A stretch of DNA of 64,000 nt from Xylophilus ampelinus (GCF_003217575.1 NZ_QJTC01000010.1:62001-126000); one strand, 5' to 3'. Shown: positions 54,851 through 64,000, counted from the stretch's first letter. Numbers and translations: made by a program. Notes: generated from the letters alone by a model not told the origin.

Positions 54851-55948
54851 CTACAAAGGCGATGCTTTCGAATCGGGGGCGGCGGGCGCCACGTCGCCGC
54901 ACTGCGCCCGGTGGCGCAGGGCATGGTCGATCAGCACCAGCGCCAGCAGCGCTTCTGCGATGGGCGTCGCCCGGATGCCGACGCAGGGGTCGTGCCGGCC
55001 CTTGGTGACCACCTCGACCGGGCGGCCGTCCACGTCGATCGAGGCACGGGGGCTGACGATCGAGCTGGTGGGCTTGATGGCGATCTGCACCTCGATGTCC
55101 TGCCCGCTGCTGATGCCGCCCAGGATGCCGCCGGCGTTGTTGGTCTCGAAGCCCTCGGGCGTGATCGAGTCGCCGTGCAGCGTTCCGCGCTGAGCCACGC
55201 TGGCGAAGCCGGCGCCGATCTCCACGCCCTTGACCGCATTGAGGCCCATCATCGCGAAGGCGATGTCGGCATCGAGCTTGTCGTAGAGCGGCTCGCCCAG
55301 GCCCACCGGCACGTTCTGCGCCGTGACCCGCAGCCGAGCGCCGCAGGAGTCGCCGGCCTTGCGCAGCGCGTCCATGTAGGCATCCAGCGCCGACACGTCG
55401 GCCACCGGGGCGAAGAACGGGTTCTCGCGCACGTGGCGCCAGTCCTCGAAGGCGATCGGCAGCTCGCCGACCTGGCTCATATGGCCGCGTACCACGACGC
55501 CGTATTTCTCCTTGAGCCACTTCTTGGCGACGGCGCCGGCGGCCACGGTGGGTGCCGTCAGCCGGGCCGACGACCGGCCGCCGCCGCGCGGGTCGCGGAT
55601 GCCGTATTTGTGCCAGTAGGTGTAGTCGGCATGGCCCGGCCGGAAGCTGCGGGCGATGGCGGAGTAGTCCTTGCTGCGCTGGTCGGCGTTGCGGATCAGC
55701 AGCGCGATCGGGGTGCCGGTGGTCTTGCCCTCGTAGACGCCCGAGAGGATCTCGACCGCGTCGGGCTCGTTGCGCTGGGTGACGTGCCGGCTGGTGCCGG
55801 GGCGGCGCAGGTCCAGGTCGGGCTGGATGTCCGACTCCGACAGCGCCATGCCGGGCGGGCAGCCGTCGATCACGCAGCCGATGGCCGGGCCGTGCGATTC
55901 ACCGAAATTGGTGACCGCGAAAAGAGTACCGAAGGTGTTGCCGCTCAT
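54851..55948 (-). CDS. aroC: Chorismate synthase
   Basis: A 365-residue enzyme that makes chorismate from EPSP using reduced FMN, the last common step to aromatic amino acids. Signatures [32 protein letters not shown] and ARASIDVD-type text near the C-terminus ([19 protein letters not shown]) are intact. It marks the return to core genome right of the effector locus and lies tail to tail with the chaperone gene. Confidence 0.97.
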   Translation of the reverse strand: MSGNTFGTLFAVTNFGESHGPAIGCVIDGCPPGMALSESDIQPDLDLRRPGTSRHVTQRNEPDAVEILSGVYEGKTTGTPIALLIRNADQRSKDYSAIARSFRPGHADYTYWHKYGIRDPRGGGRSSARLTAPTVAAGAVAKKWLKEKYGVVVRGHMSQVGELPIAFEDWRHVRENPFFAPVADVSALDAYMDALRKAGDSCGARLRVTAQNVPVGLGEPLYDKLDADIAFAMMGLNAVKGVEIGAGFASVAQRGTLHGDSITPEGFETNNAGGILGGISSGQDIEVQIAIKPTSSIVSPRASIDVDGRPVEVVTKGRHDPCVGIRATPIAEALLALVLIDHALRHRAQCGDVAPAAPDSKASPL

Positions 55949-56022
55949 GGGCGGCGATTATCCTCGACCGGCCCGACCGCCTTGCGGCCCGATGCCGTGG
56001 CCGGGTCGCAGGGCGCAGTGCC

Positions 56023-57648
56023 TCAGCCCGCCTCCAGCCGGGGCGTGGTCCGCTCGTCCGGCACAGGCCGCGGACGGGCCGCGGCGGCCGCGGTGTCGAG
56101 CTGGAAGACACCGACCATCTGCGCCATGTGCGCGGCCTGGTCGCGCAGCGCCTGGGCGGCGGCCGTGGCCTGCTCCACCAAGGCGGCGTTCTGCTGGGTC
56201 ATGCCGTCGAGGTGGGCCACCGCCTGGTTCACCTCGCCGATGCCCGAGGCCTGCGAAGCGGTCGCGCCGACGATCTCGTCCATGATGCGGCTGACCCGCG
56301 AGATCGCCTGGACGATCTCGCCCATGGTGCCGCCGGCGGCCTGCACCAGCGAGGCACCCGTCTCGACCTTGCTGCCGGACACGCCCAGCAGGCCCTTGAT
56401 CTCCTTGGCCGCGGTGGCGCTGCGCTGCGCCAGGCCGCGCACTTCGGATGCCACCACCGCGAAGCCGCGGCCCTGCTCGCCGGCACGGGCGGCTTCCACC
56501 GCCGCGTTGAGCGCCAGGATGTTGGTCTGGAACGCTATGCCGTCGATCACGCCGATGATGTCGTGCACCTTGCGGGACGATTCGGTGATCGCCTGCATCG
56601 TGTCGACCACGTCCTTCATCACCTTTCCGCCGCGCTCGGCCGCCTCGGAAGCGGAGCCGGCCAGGCCCTGCGCCTGGCGGGCGGCCTGGGCGTTCTGCGC
56701 CACGGTGCCGGTAAGGTGCTCCATGGACGCGGCGGTCTCCTCCAGGCTGCTGGCGGTCTGCTCGGTGCGGATGCTCAGGTCCTGGTTGCCGGAGGCGATC
56801 TCCTGCGACGCCGTCGCCACGCTGTCGGTGGCGCCGCGCACCCCACCCACCACCTGGGCCAGGAAGGCGTTCATCTGCACCAGGGAGCGCTGCAGTTCGC
56901 CGAACTCGTCGCGCCGGGCGGTGGTGGCCTTCTGCGTCAGGTCGCCGCCGGCGATGGCCTGGGCCAGCCGCAGCGAGCGGGCCAGCGGATCGCGGATCGA
57001 GCGCACCAGCAACGCCGCCACGCCCATGCCCAGCACGATCACCACCAGGCCCCAGGCCCCACCCAGCAGCGCCAGGCGTCGGCCGGTGGTAGCGGCCTCG
57101 GCGCTCACTTCGTCGGTGCGCTCGCCGCGCAGGGCTATGTAGCGCTGGATCCCGGCCAGATAGGCCCTGGCCGCGGGCTGGTAGTCGCTCTGCAGCTTGG
57201 CGCTGACGACCGCGCCGTCGCCGCTCTCCTGCGCCTCCATCAGCACCGCGGTCTTGGTGCGCAGCACCTCGACCAGGGCGCCGATGCTGGCGAGCTGCGC
57301 CTTGGCCGCGTCCGAATCCTCCGCCGCGGCCAGGTCCTGCCGCAGCTTGACGATGGCGGCGGCGGAGCGGGTCTGCTCGTCCTTGAACAGGTCGGCCACC
57401 GACGGGTCGGCGCTCAGCGCGCCGGCCATGGTCTTGGCGATGCTGGTCTCGGCCATGCCGTGCCACTGGACCGCGCTGGCGGTGAGAGCGTGCTGGCGGG
57501 CGGTCAGGTCGGCCGCCTGGGCATGGCCGACGTCGGAGCGCCAGTAGGTGGCGGCCGCGATGCCCAGCATGGCGACCAGCAGCAGCAGGATCGCGCCCCA
57601 TACCTTTCGGGCGACCGGCATGTTTTCGAGGAAATTCAAAAGAGTCAT
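56023..57648 (-). CDS. Methyl-accepting chemotaxis protein
   Basis: A 541-residue chemoreceptor. There is an N-terminal helix ([21 protein letters not shown]), a periplasmic four-helix-bundle sensor of about 150 residues, a second helix ([24 protein letters not shown]), a HAMP domain, and the cytoplasmic signalling helices with the hairpin [20 protein letters not shown] flanked by methylation helices ([19 protein letters not shown]). Nothing in the sensor region identifies the ligand. The ATG at 57648 ([15 protein letters not shown]) is preferred over a longer frame upstream. No chemotaxis partners are encoded nearby. Confidence 0.92.
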   Translation of the reverse strand: MTLLNFLENMPVARKVWGAILLLLVAMLGIAAATYWRSDVGHAQAADLTARQHALTASAVQWHGMAETSIAKTMAGALSADPSVADLFKDEQTRSAAAIVKLRQDLAAAEDSDAAKAQLASIGALVEVLRTKTAVLMEAQESGDGAVVSAKLQSDYQPAARAYLAGIQRYIALRGERTDEVSAEAATTGRRLALLGGAWGLVVIVLGMGVAALLVRSIRDPLARSLRLAQAIAGGDLTQKATTARRDEFGELQRSLVQMNAFLAQVVGGVRGATDSVATASQEIASGNQDLSIRTEQTASSLEETAASMEHLTGTVAQNAQAARQAQGLAGSASEAAERGGKVMKDVVDTMQAITESSRKVHDIIGVIDGIAFQTNILALNAAVEAARAGEQGRGFAVVASEVRGLAQRSATAAKEIKGLLGVSGSKVETGASLVQAAGGTMGEIVQAISRVSRIMDEIVGATASQASGIGEVNQAVAHLDGMTQQNAALVEQATAAAQALRDQAAHMAQMVGVFQLDTAAAAARPRPVPDERTTPRLEAG

Positions 57649-57763
57649 TTGGCGGAAATAAGGGCCGGGGTGCCTCGCTGCCGTCGCACCTGCAAGAGCC
57701 ATACCCACGCAGTCATGACCGGCGGGAATGTGGCAGCGGACGGCAGCGGCGGCGTCGGGCGCC

Positions 57764-58216
57764 TCAGATGTTGTCTTCGGTGCCTTCGGGCCAGTCGCGG
57801 ATGTAGGCCTTGAGCATCTTGTTCTCGAAGTTCTGGCTGTCCACCACGGCCTTGGCGACGTCGTAGAGGCTGATCACGCCCATCAGCATCCGCTGGTTCA
57901 TGACCGGCATGTAGCGGGCATGACGGTCGAGCATCATGCGGCGCACTTCGTCGAGTTCGGTCTCGGAGGTGCAGGTGAGCGGATGGTCGTCCATCGCGGT
58001 GCGCACCACGGTGGTCCCTATGGCGCCGCCGTTCTTCTCGAGCGTCTGGATCACCTCGCGGAAAGTGAGCATGCCGATCAAGTCGCCGTGCTCCATCACC
58101 ACCAGCGAGCCGATGTCGCGCTCGGACATGATGGAGACCGCCGCGGCCAGCGGTTCCTCGGGCGTGACGGTGTAGAGGGTGTTGCCCTTGACACGCAGGA
58201 TGTCGCTGACTTTCAT
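57764..58216 (-). CDS. CBS domain-containing protein
   Basis: A 150-residue protein consisting of a pair of CBS domains ([40 protein letters not shown]; and [20 protein letters not shown]) with a short tail. Such stand-alone pairs bind adenine nucleotides and act as energy sensors for partner proteins. No partner is evident. Its start is 102 bases from the divergent metY pseudogene. Confidence 0.9.
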   Translation of the reverse strand: MKVSDILRVKGNTLYTVTPEEPLAAAVSIMSERDIGSLVVMEHGDLIGMLTFREVIQTLEKNGGAIGTTVVRTAMDDHPLTCTSETELDEVRRMMLDRHARYMPVMNQRMLMGVISLYDVAKAVVDSQNFENKMLKAYIRDWPEGTEDNI

Positions 58217-58318
58217 GGGGTGTCTCCGTGGGGTGGCGCGGATTGAATATAGCCCACAATCGTCCGGATTTCGTTCCCGACAGGCCGCCTGCAAGGAGCC
58301 CGGACCCACGAGACAGAC

Positions 58319-59386
58319 GTGCCCGGCTATTCCGATCCCGGCTTCGACACGCTCGCGCTGCATGCGGCTGCCTCGCCCGACCCCGTCACCGGGGGGCGCG
58401 CCGTGCCGATCCACCTCACCACCTCCTTCGTCCTCGAATCCGGCGACCATGCCGCGGCGCTCTTCAACCTCGAGCGCGCCGGCCACGTCTACTCGCGGAT
58501 CAGCAACCCGACCAACGCGGTGCTGGAGCAGCGGGTGGCAGCGCTCGAGGGCGGCATCGGCGCGATCGCCACCGCCAGCGGCCAGGCGGTGCTGCACCTG
58601 TCGGTGGCCACGCTGATGGGCGCGGGCAGCCACATCGTCGCCTCCGCCGCGCTCTACGGCGGCTCGCAGAACCTGCTGCACTACACTATGCGGCCCCTCG
58701 GCATCGACACCACCTTCGTCACGCCCGGCGACATCGACGGCTGGCGCGCCGCGGTGCGGCCCACCACGAGGCTGTTCTTCGGCGAGACGGTGGGCAACCC
58801 CGGCCTGGACGTGCTCGACATCCCCACGGTGAGCGCCATCGCCCACGAGGCGGGCGTGCCGCAGCTGGTCGACTCCACCCTCACCTCGCCCTGCCTGGTC
58901 GAGCCCTTCGACCTGGGGGCCGATCCGGTCTACCACTCGGCGACCCAGTTCCTCTCGGGGCACGGCACGGTGATGGGCGGCATCGTGGTGGATGGCGGCA
59001 GCTTCGACTGGGAGGCGTCGGGCAGGTTCCCGGAGCTGACCGCGGCCTACAACGGCTTCCAGGGCATGACCTTCAGCGAGGAATCGACCGTAGGCGCTTA
59101 AGAGCGGCTAACACAACCCTTCTGGCGTCGTTGCCGCACCTTGTCGTACTACTCGTACTGTCTGCGATGCGGCGCCTAGCCAGAACCGCTTCGCTGGGTT
59201 GTGTTAGCCGCTCTTAATTGCTGCGGGCCCGGCGCGAGGGCCTGCGCGATTTCGGCGCCTGCATGAGCCCGCACACCGCCTGGCTGATCCTGCAGGGCAT
59301 CGAGACGCTGCCGCTGCGGATGGAGCGGCACATGTCCAACACGCGGAGGATCGTCGAATTCCTGGCGGCGCATCCGCGGCACCGCC
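58319..59386 (+). pseudogene. metY: Broken O-acetylhomoserine (thiol)-lyase family gene
   Basis: The frame from GTG 58319 encodes the N-terminal two-thirds of a Cys/Met-metabolism PLP enzyme (GFDTLALHAAASPDPVTGGR, YSRISNPTNAVLEQRVAALE, LVDSTLTSPCLVEP). Three lesions are seen. The PLP lysine position in HSATxFLSGHG is Gln210 (CAG at 58946). A 120-bp palindromic element (59098-59217) stops the frame after EESTVGA. The match resumes after it (LLRARREGLRDFGACMSPHT) up to VEFLAAHP, where a GATGGC repeat replaces the last ~100 residues. The intact enzyme would make homocysteine or methionine precursors from O-acetylhomoserine; this copy cannot. Confidence 0.88.
59098..59217. mobile_element. 120-bp palindromic MITE-like element in metY
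   Basis: Both ends are a perfect 22-bp inverted repeat: TTAAGAGCGGCTAACACA continuing to ACCC at 59098-59119, mirrored at 59196-59217. A second inverted pair, TTCTGGC (59120-59126) and GCCAGAA (59179-59185), lies inside, so the whole can fold into one long hairpin. There is no room for a transposase. TTAA is present at both outer ends and may be the target duplication or part of the repeat. It interrupts a codon series that is continuous in metY homologs. Confidence 0.85.
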
Positions 59387-59422
59387 GATGGCGATGGCGA
59401 TGGCGATGGCGATGGCGATGGC
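59387..59422. repeat. GATGGC tandem repeat (six units)
   Basis: Six perfect GATGGC hexamers followed by one variant (GAATGC). They fill the gap where the 3' third of metY should be, 15 bases before the yihY stop, and in the metY frame read as an Arg-Trp tract. Confidence 0.85.
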
Positions 59423-59436
59423 GAATGCTACTTAAT

Positions 59437-60693
59437 CTATAGCACGTCGCCGAGGTACAGCGCCGACAGGCGGCCTTTTTGCCAGAGACCGTCGAGCGTG
59501 CGGGCCTGGGGCAGCAGCAGCCGCTCGACCAGCGGGGCCAGCAGCGTGCGATCCGGGTCGGCCAGCAGCACGGTGCGCGAGGGCGTGTCTTCGCACTGCT
59601 CGTGCAGCTGGCCCGTCCAGTCGAGGGAGGCCAGGGTTTCCAGCACCGGCTCCAGCTGCAGCGTGTCCACGCCCAGGGCCGCCGCCAGCTGCACCGTGGT
59701 GCGGCCGTGCAGCCCGGCGCGCTGCGCGGCCTGCAGCCGCTGCAGCACCTCGATCGCCAGCTGGAACTGCCAGCCGTGCGAGGCCGCCCGGCGCGACACG
59801 CCGGCCAGCAGGCTCGGCAGGTAGGCGGTGATCACAGCGCCCAGCAGCACGATCACCCAGGCCACGTAGATCCAGATCAAGAGGATGGGCAAGGTGGCGA
59901 AGGCGCCGTACAGCACCGAATACGTCGGCACCGCGCCCAGGTACAGGCCCAGCACCCGCTTGGCCAGCTCGATACCGGTCGCGACGAAGACCCCGCCGAT
60001 CCAGGCGTGCGCCCACTTCACCCGCTGGTTGGGCACGTAGTGGTAGAGCGCCGCCATGCCGCCGGCCATCAGCAGGAACTCCATCGAATCGAGCAGCAGC
60101 CGCAGCGCGCCCGGTACCGCGTCGACCACGCCGCGCGAGGCGGTGATCACGAACGAGGTGGTCGACAGGCTCACCCCCAGCGCCAGCGGGCCGAGGGTGG
60201 TGGCGGCCCAGTAGATCAGCACCCGCTGGCCCAGCGGCCGCGGCCGGCGCACCCGCCAGATGGCGTTGAGCCGGTAGTCGATCGTCAGGATCAGCGCCAG
60301 CGCGGTGATCAGCAAAAAGGACAGCCCCACGCCGCCCAGCCGGCTCGCTTTGCTGGCGAACTGGGTCAGGTAGCCGAGCACCTGCCGGGCGATGCTTTCG
60401 GGCACCAGGCTCACGACCAGCCAGCGCTGCAGTTGCTCCTGCACCTGGTTGAACATCGGAAACGCGGTGAAGACCGCCAGCGCCACGGTGAAGAAGGGCA
60501 CCAGCGCCAGCATCGTGGTGAAGGTGAGGCTGCTGGCGGTGAGCGCCAGCTGGTCCTCGCGGAATCGTTCCCGCAGGGTGAGCGCGGTGATGCGCCAGGG
60601 GAAGTGCGACAGGTCCAGCAGCAGCCGCTCCAGCCGCGGTCCCCAGCGGTCGGGCAGCCAGGAGGGGAACGGAGACCGGGGCACGCGCGACAT
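59437..60693 (-). CDS. YihY family inner-membrane protein (UPF0761)
   Basis: A 418-residue membrane protein. It has six predicted helices in the YihY/virulence factor BrkB-type domain (TASSLTFTTMLALVPFFTVA, GLSFLLITALALILTIDYRL, YSVLYGAFATLPILLIWIYV) and a C-terminal soluble extension of about 130 residues, normal for the UPF0761 subgroup. Earlier annotation as ribonuclease BN is incorrect for this family; function is unknown. Its start is 23 bases from the divergent DUF2069 gene. Its 3' end abuts the GATGGC repeat, but the protein itself looks complete. Confidence 0.9.
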   Translation of the reverse strand: MSRVPRSPFPSWLPDRWGPRLERLLLDLSHFPWRITALTLRERFREDQLALTASSLTFTTMLALVPFFTVALAVFTAFPMFNQVQEQLQRWLVVSLVPESIARQVLGYLTQFASKASRLGGVGLSFLLITALALILTIDYRLNAIWRVRRPRPLGQRVLIYWAATTLGPLALGVSLSTTSFVITASRGVVDAVPGALRLLLDSMEFLLMAGGMAALYHYVPNQRVKWAHAWIGGVFVATGIELAKRVLGLYLGAVPTYSVLYGAFATLPILLIWIYVAWVIVLLGAVITAYLPSLLAGVSRRAASHGWQFQLAIEVLQRLQAAQRAGLHGRTTVQLAAALGVDTLQLEPVLETLASLDWTGQLHEQCEDTPSRTVLLADPDRTLLAPLVERLLLPQARTLDGLWQKGRLSALYLGDVL

Positions 60694-60715
60694 GGCCGGT
60701 ATGATGCCATCGCCT

Positions 60716-61144
60716 ATGTCCGCGCCGCTTGCCACGCCCTCCGTTTCCGTGGGCCCCGTGCGCGCCGAACTATCGGTGTGCCTCACCCGCTGGCTCGCGA
60801 CCGGCAGCCTGCTTGGGCTGATCGTGCTCTCCCTGGCTTGGGAGCTGTGGCTGGCCCCGGCGCGGCCCGGCGGCTCCTGGCTGGCGCTGAAGGCGCTGCC
60901 GCTCTGCCTGCCGCTGGTGGGGCTGCTCAAGCACCGGATGTACACCTACCGCTGGGTCAGCCTGCTGGTCTGGCTCTATTTCACCGAAGGGGTGGTGCGC
61001 GCCTGGAGCGACCGGCCGCCCGGCAACGGGCTGGCACTGGTCGAGGTGCTGCTCTGCCTGGTGCTGTTCACCGCCTGCGCGATGCATGTGCGGCTGCGCC
61101 TGCGCCACGCCAGGGCCGCGGCGCTGGCCGCACCCGCGGCCTAG
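60716..61144 (+). CDS. DUF2069 membrane protein
   Basis: A 142-residue inner-membrane protein with four predicted helices (GSLLGLIVLSLAWELWLA, LALKALPLCLPLVGLL, WVSLLVWLYFTEGVVRAW, ALVEVLLCLVLFTACAM). The LKALPL...GLLKHRMYTYRW and YFTEGVVRAWSD motifs are those of DUF2069. Function unknown. The ATG at 60716 is taken; ATG at 60701 would add five residues. It is divergent from yihY, a pairing common in this bacterial order. Confidence 0.85.
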   Translation: MSAPLATPSVSVGPVRAELSVCLTRWLATGSLLGLIVLSLAWELWLAPARPGGSWLALKALPLCLPLVGLLKHRMYTYRWVSLLVWLYFTEGVVRAWSDRPPGNGLALVEVLLCLVLFTACAMHVRLRLRHARAAALAAPAA

Positions 61145-61216
61145 CCCCTCGGGCGGCGACGCCGACCCCCGATTCGGTTCCTCCCTCGACTGACGACTCT
61201 CCGGACGACGACCACC

Positions 61217-62677
61217 ATGACCACCGCCACCACGCCCTTCCTCGAAGCGCTCCGCCAGATCGTCGGCGACGCCCATGTCCTGACCGAGGGCGACCTGAGC
61301 GCCTGGGAGCAGGACTGGAGGAAGCGCGTCCCCGGCAAGGCGCTGGCCGTGGTGCGCCCCGGCAGCACCGCCGAGGTGGCGGCGGTGGTGAAGGCCTGCG
61401 CCGCCGCCGGCACCGCCATCGTGCCGCAGGGTGGCAACACCGGCCTGGTGGTCGGATCGACCCCCGACCGCAGCGGCACCGAGGTGCTGCTGAGCCTGAC
61501 ACGGCTGAACGCGGTGCGCGGCCTGGACGCCGGCAACCTCACCATGACGGTCGAGGCCGGCTGCATCCTGCAGACCCTGCAGGACACCGCGGACAAGGCC
61601 GGCCTGCTGTTCCCGCTGAGCCTGGCGGCCGAAGGCAGCTGCACCATCGGCGGCAACCTGGCCGCCAATGCCGGCGGCACCCAGGTGGTGCGCTACGGCA
61701 ACGCCCGCGAGCTGTGCCTGGGCCTGGAAGTGGTCACCGCCCAGGGCGAGGTGTGGGACGGCCTGAGCGGCCTGCGCAAGGACAACACCGGCTACGACCT
61801 GCGCGACCTGTTCGTCGGCAGCGAAGGCACGCTGGGCATCATCACCGCGGCCACGCTCAAGCTCTATCCCCAGCCCGCCGCATCGCTCACCGCCTGGGCC
61901 GCCGTGCCCTCGCTGGAGCAGGCGGTAGCGCTGCTGGGCCTGGCCCACAAGCAACTGGGCGCCGGCCTGACCGGCTTCGAGGTGATGGGCCAGTTCGCGC
62001 TGGGCCTGGTCGGCAAGCACATGCCGCAACTGCGCGTCCCTTTCCTGGGCGACGACACCGCGCCCTACTGCGTGCTGCTGGAGAACGCCGACAGCGAATC
62101 CGAAGACCACGCCCGCCAGCGCTTCGAGCAGATGCTGGAGATCGCCTTCGAACAGGGCCTGGTCGGCGACGCGGTGGTGGCCGAGAACATCGCCCAGGCC
62201 CGCCAGCTCTGGCACATCCGCGAGAGCATTCCGCTGGCCCAGGCCGAGGAAGGCCTGAACGTGAAGCACGACGTGTCGATCCCTGTCTCGCGCATCCCGG
62301 AGTTCGTCGCCGCCACCGACGCCCTGCTGCAGCGGGAAATCCCCGGCGTGCGGCTGGTCAATTTCGGCCACCTGGGCGACGGCAACCTGCACTACAACGT
62401 GCAGGCCCCGGCCGAGGGCGATGCCAGGGCCTTCCTGCACGACCACGAACATGCGATCAACGCGATGGTCTACCGCTCGGTCGCCGCCTTCGACGGATCG
62501 TTCTCGGCCGAGCACGGCGTCGGCGCGCTGAAGGTCGAGGAGCTGGAGGAATACAAGTCGCCGGTGGCGCTCGGCATGATGCGGGCGATCAAGCGGGCGC
62601 TGGACCCGCAGAACATCCTCAACCCGGGGCGCGTGCTGCGGGCCGCGGGCGCGACCCCGGTCGCGCATTCGGCATAA
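61217..62677 (+). CDS. FAD-binding oxidoreductase (D-2-hydroxyacid dehydrogenase/GlcD type)
   Basis: A 486-residue flavoenzyme of the GlcD/D-lactate and D-2-hydroxyglutarate dehydrogenase family. The PCMH-type FAD domain is N-terminal (VPQGGNTGLVVGSTPD, GNLAANAGGTQVVRYGNARE) and the FAD-oxidase C domain follows (VNFGHLGDGNLHYNVQAP with metal-binding His, FSAEHGVGALKVEEL, DPQNILNPGRVL). It should oxidise a D-2-hydroxy acid to the keto acid, passing electrons on; which acid is not decidable. It is 72 bases downstream of the DUF2069 gene. Confidence 0.9.
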   Translation: MTTATTPFLEALRQIVGDAHVLTEGDLSAWEQDWRKRVPGKALAVVRPGSTAEVAAVVKACAAAGTAIVPQGGNTGLVVGSTPDRSGTEVLLSLTRLNAVRGLDAGNLTMTVEAGCILQTLQDTADKAGLLFPLSLAAEGSCTIGGNLAANAGGTQVVRYGNARELCLGLEVVTAQGEVWDGLSGLRKDNTGYDLRDLFVGSEGTLGIITAATLKLYPQPAASLTAWAAVPSLEQAVALLGLAHKQLGAGLTGFEVMGQFALGLVGKHMPQLRVPFLGDDTAPYCVLLENADSESEDHARQRFEQMLEIAFEQGLVGDAVVAENIAQARQLWHIRESIPLAQAEEGLNVKHDVSIPVSRIPEFVAATDALLQREIPGVRLVNFGHLGDGNLHYNVQAPAEGDARAFLHDHEHAINAMVYRSVAAFDGSFSAEHGVGALKVEELEEYKSPVALGMMRAIKRALDPQNILNPGRVLRAAGATPVAHSA

Positions 62678-62745
62678 TGCTATTATTTTTATAGCTATAG
62701 GCCGGCATCGCACGCCGGCTACAGGCACCTTTCATTCGAAATTCG
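62675..62745 (+). repeat. Palindromic repeat copy B, intergenic
   Basis: TGCTATTATTTTTATAGC, then GCCGGCATCGCACGCCGGC at 62701-62719, then TACAGGCACCTTTCATTCGA. It begins within the last codon of the FAD-oxidoreductase gene, sits between that gene and ahpF, and could serve as a bidirectional transcription stop. Confidence 0.85.
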
Positions 62746-62787
62746 GCCCGCCGCCGCGCCGTCGGCCGGCGCGGCGGCATCCGGTGC

Positions 62788-64000
62788 TTACGCCGTCTCC
62801 AGCACCTGCACCGGCTGCGCCACCGGGGCGGGCGTGCGGATCAGGTGGTCGAAGGCGCTCAGCGCGGCCTTGGCGCCGTCGCCGGCGGCGATGATGATCT
62901 GCTTGTAGGGCACGGTGGTCGCGTCGCCCGCGGCGAACACGCCGGACACCGAGGTCTGGCCCTTGGCATCGACCACGATCTCGCCGTGCTTCGACAGCTC
63001 GACCGTGCCCTTCAACCAGTCGGTGTTGGGCACCAGGCCGATCTGCACGAACACGCCTTCGAGCGCCACCGTGTGCACCTCGCCCGACACCCGGCTCTTG
63101 TAGATCAGGCCGTCGACCTTCTGGCCGTCGCCGGTCACCTCGGTCGTCTGAGCCGAGACGACCACCGTCACGTTGGCCAGGCTGCGCAGCTTGCGCTGCA
63201 GCACCTCGTCGGCCCGCAGCTGCTCGCCGAACTCGACCAGCGTCACATGGCCGACGATGCCGGCCAGGTCGATCGCCGCCTCGACGCCCGAGTTGCCGCC
63301 GCCGATCACCGCGACGCGCTTGCCCTTGAACAGCGGGCCGTCGCAGTGCGGGCAGTAGGCCACGCCCTTGTTCTTGTACTCGGCCTCGCCGGGCACGCCG
63401 ATGGTGCGCCAGCGGGCACCGGTCGAGATGATCAGCGAGCGGGTTTTCAGCGACGCGCCGCTGGCGAGCTTCACCTCGATCAGCTCGCCGGGGACCAGCG
63501 ATTCGGCGCGCTGCAGATTCATGATGTCCACGTCGTAGTGCTTGACATGCTCTTCCAGCGCGATCGCGAACTTCGGCCCCTCTGTCTCCTTGATCGAGAT
63601 GAAATTCTCGATGCCCAAAGTGTCGAGCACCTGACCGCCGAATCGCTCGGCCGCCACGCCGGTGCGGATGCCCTTGCGGGCCGCATACACCGCCGCCGCC
63701 GCGCCGGCCGGGCCGCCGCCGACCACCAGCACGTCGTACGGTGCGCGGGCCGAGATCTTCTCGGCCGCACGGGCCACCGCGCCGGTGTCGACCTTGGCGA
63801 GGATCTCTTCCAGCTCCATACGGCCCTGGCCGAAGGTGGTGCCGTTGAGGTAGATGGTGGGCACCGACATGATCTGGCGCGCCTCGACCTCGTCCTGGAA
63901 CAGCGAGCCCTCGATCGCCGTGTGCCTGATGTTGGGGTTGAGGACCGCCATCAGGTTGAGCGCCTGCACCACGTCCGGGCAGTTCTGGCACGAGAGGGAG
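62788..64000 (-). CDS. ahpF: Alkyl hydroperoxide reductase subunit F, 3' part
   Basis: About 404 residues are visible; the N-terminus lies beyond the right end. The protein is the NADH-dependent flavoprotein that reduces AhpC. The window starts at the redox-active CxxC of the N-terminal thioredoxin-like domain ([13 protein letters not shown]), followed by the FAD domain ([19 protein letters not shown]), the second CxxC ([12 protein letters not shown]), the NADH-binding site ([17 protein letters not shown]) and the C-terminal FAD motif ([15 protein letters not shown]). All redox cysteines are present. Confidence 0.95.
   Translation of the reverse strand, partial: SLSCQNCPDVVQALNLMAVLNPNIRHTAIEGSLFQDEVEARQIMSVPTIYLNGTTFGQGRMELEEILAKVDTGAVARAAEKISARAPYDVLVVGGGPAGAAAAVYAARKGIRTGVAAERFGGQVLDTLGIENFISIKETEGPKFAIALEEHVKHYDVDIMNLQRAESLVPGELIEVKLASGASLKTRSLIISTGARWRTIGVPGEAEYKNKGVAYCPHCDGPLFKGKRVAVIGGGNSGVEAAIDLAGIVGHVTLVEFGEQLRADEVLQRKLRSLANVTVVVSAQTTEVTGDGQKVDGLIYKSRVSGEVHTVALEGVFVQIGLVPNTDWLKGTVELSKHGEIVVDAKGQTSVSGVFAAGDATTVPYKQIIIAAGDGAKAALSAFDHLIRTPAPVAQPVQVLETA

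Noticed and set aside
58319-59101. A functional short metY of 260 codons
   Set aside because: It lacks the PLP lysine and the whole C-terminal domain, and the missing continuation is visible on the far side of the inserted element.
59387-59422. GATGGC repeats as part of a CRISPR array or a coding Arg-Trp peptide
   Set aside because: Units are six bases with no spacers, and the Arg-Trp reading appears only because the metY frame runs into the repeat.

Overview
This is a high-G+C chromosomal window from a betaproteobacterium of the order Burkholderiales. It is most likely a plant-associated member of the Comamonadaceae (Acidovorax/Xylophilus/Variovorax type). The evidence is the gene content: EarP with an EF-P carrying Arg32, the surE-pcm-nlpD-rlmD order, exosortase H, HemP/TonB/ExbBD, and a ZTP riboswitch before glyA. 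A family of short palindromic repeats typical of this group and a pair of candidate type III effectors behind hrp-type boxes agree with it. Species is not decidable from the sequence. Most of the window is ordinary core genome; 45.6-54.7 kb is accessory and visibly more A/T-rich.

Layout. 1-11.4 kb: two sets of circularly permuted ATP-grasp/alpha-E/transglutaminase genes (a predicted peptide-ligating system), split by comEC on the minus strand. 11.5-14.7 kb: RidA, then an iron block (Bfd, TonB, ExbB, ExbD, HemP) with two Fur boxes before hemP. 14.9-22.8 kb: heme-binding-like protein, a Bax-inhibitor protein, a lipoprotein, rlmD, nlpD, pcm, surE and the exosortase H pair. 22.9-28.4 kb: tRNA-His, ppiD, tRNA-Val, HU, pgsA, uvrC. 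28.4-32.7 kb: CapA-like phosphatase, two small hypotheticals, earP-efp and a decayed GNAT gene. 32.7-41.2 kb: DUF349 and DUF748 giants and a lytic transglycosylase. 41.2-45.5 kb: ZTP riboswitch, glyA, nrdR, a FUSC membrane protein. 45.7-48.2 kb: a LysR regulator and an MFS transporter. 48.2-54.7 kb: a divergent effector locus. 54.8-64 kb: aroC, a chemoreceptor, a CBS protein, a broken metY, yihY, DUF2069, an FAD-linked oxidase and the 3' part of ahpF.

The most interesting system is the divergent locus at 48.2-54.7 kb. One arm encodes a 748-residue protein that joins a D-glutamate cyclase-like (DUF4392) domain to a glutamate racemase-like domain with both catalytic cysteines, followed by a CesT-type secretion chaperone. 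The other arm encodes a 1190-residue protein of effector-like character. A perfect TTCG-N16-TTCG box and a one-mismatch copy face away from each other around a shared dyad, which suggests HrpX/HrpB-type co-regulation. A secreted enzyme able to turn host L-glutamate into D-glutamate and then 5-oxo-D-proline is the working hypothesis.

Two further signals stand out. (1) A ~65-bp palindromic repeat occurs eight times, six of them inside conserved genes (comEC, rlmD, pcm, earP, the DUF349 and DUF748 genes), where it is translated in frame. (2) metY carries three independent lesions: loss of the PLP lysine, insertion of a 120-bp element with 22-bp perfect terminal inverted repeats, and a C-terminus replaced by a GATGGC tandem repeat.
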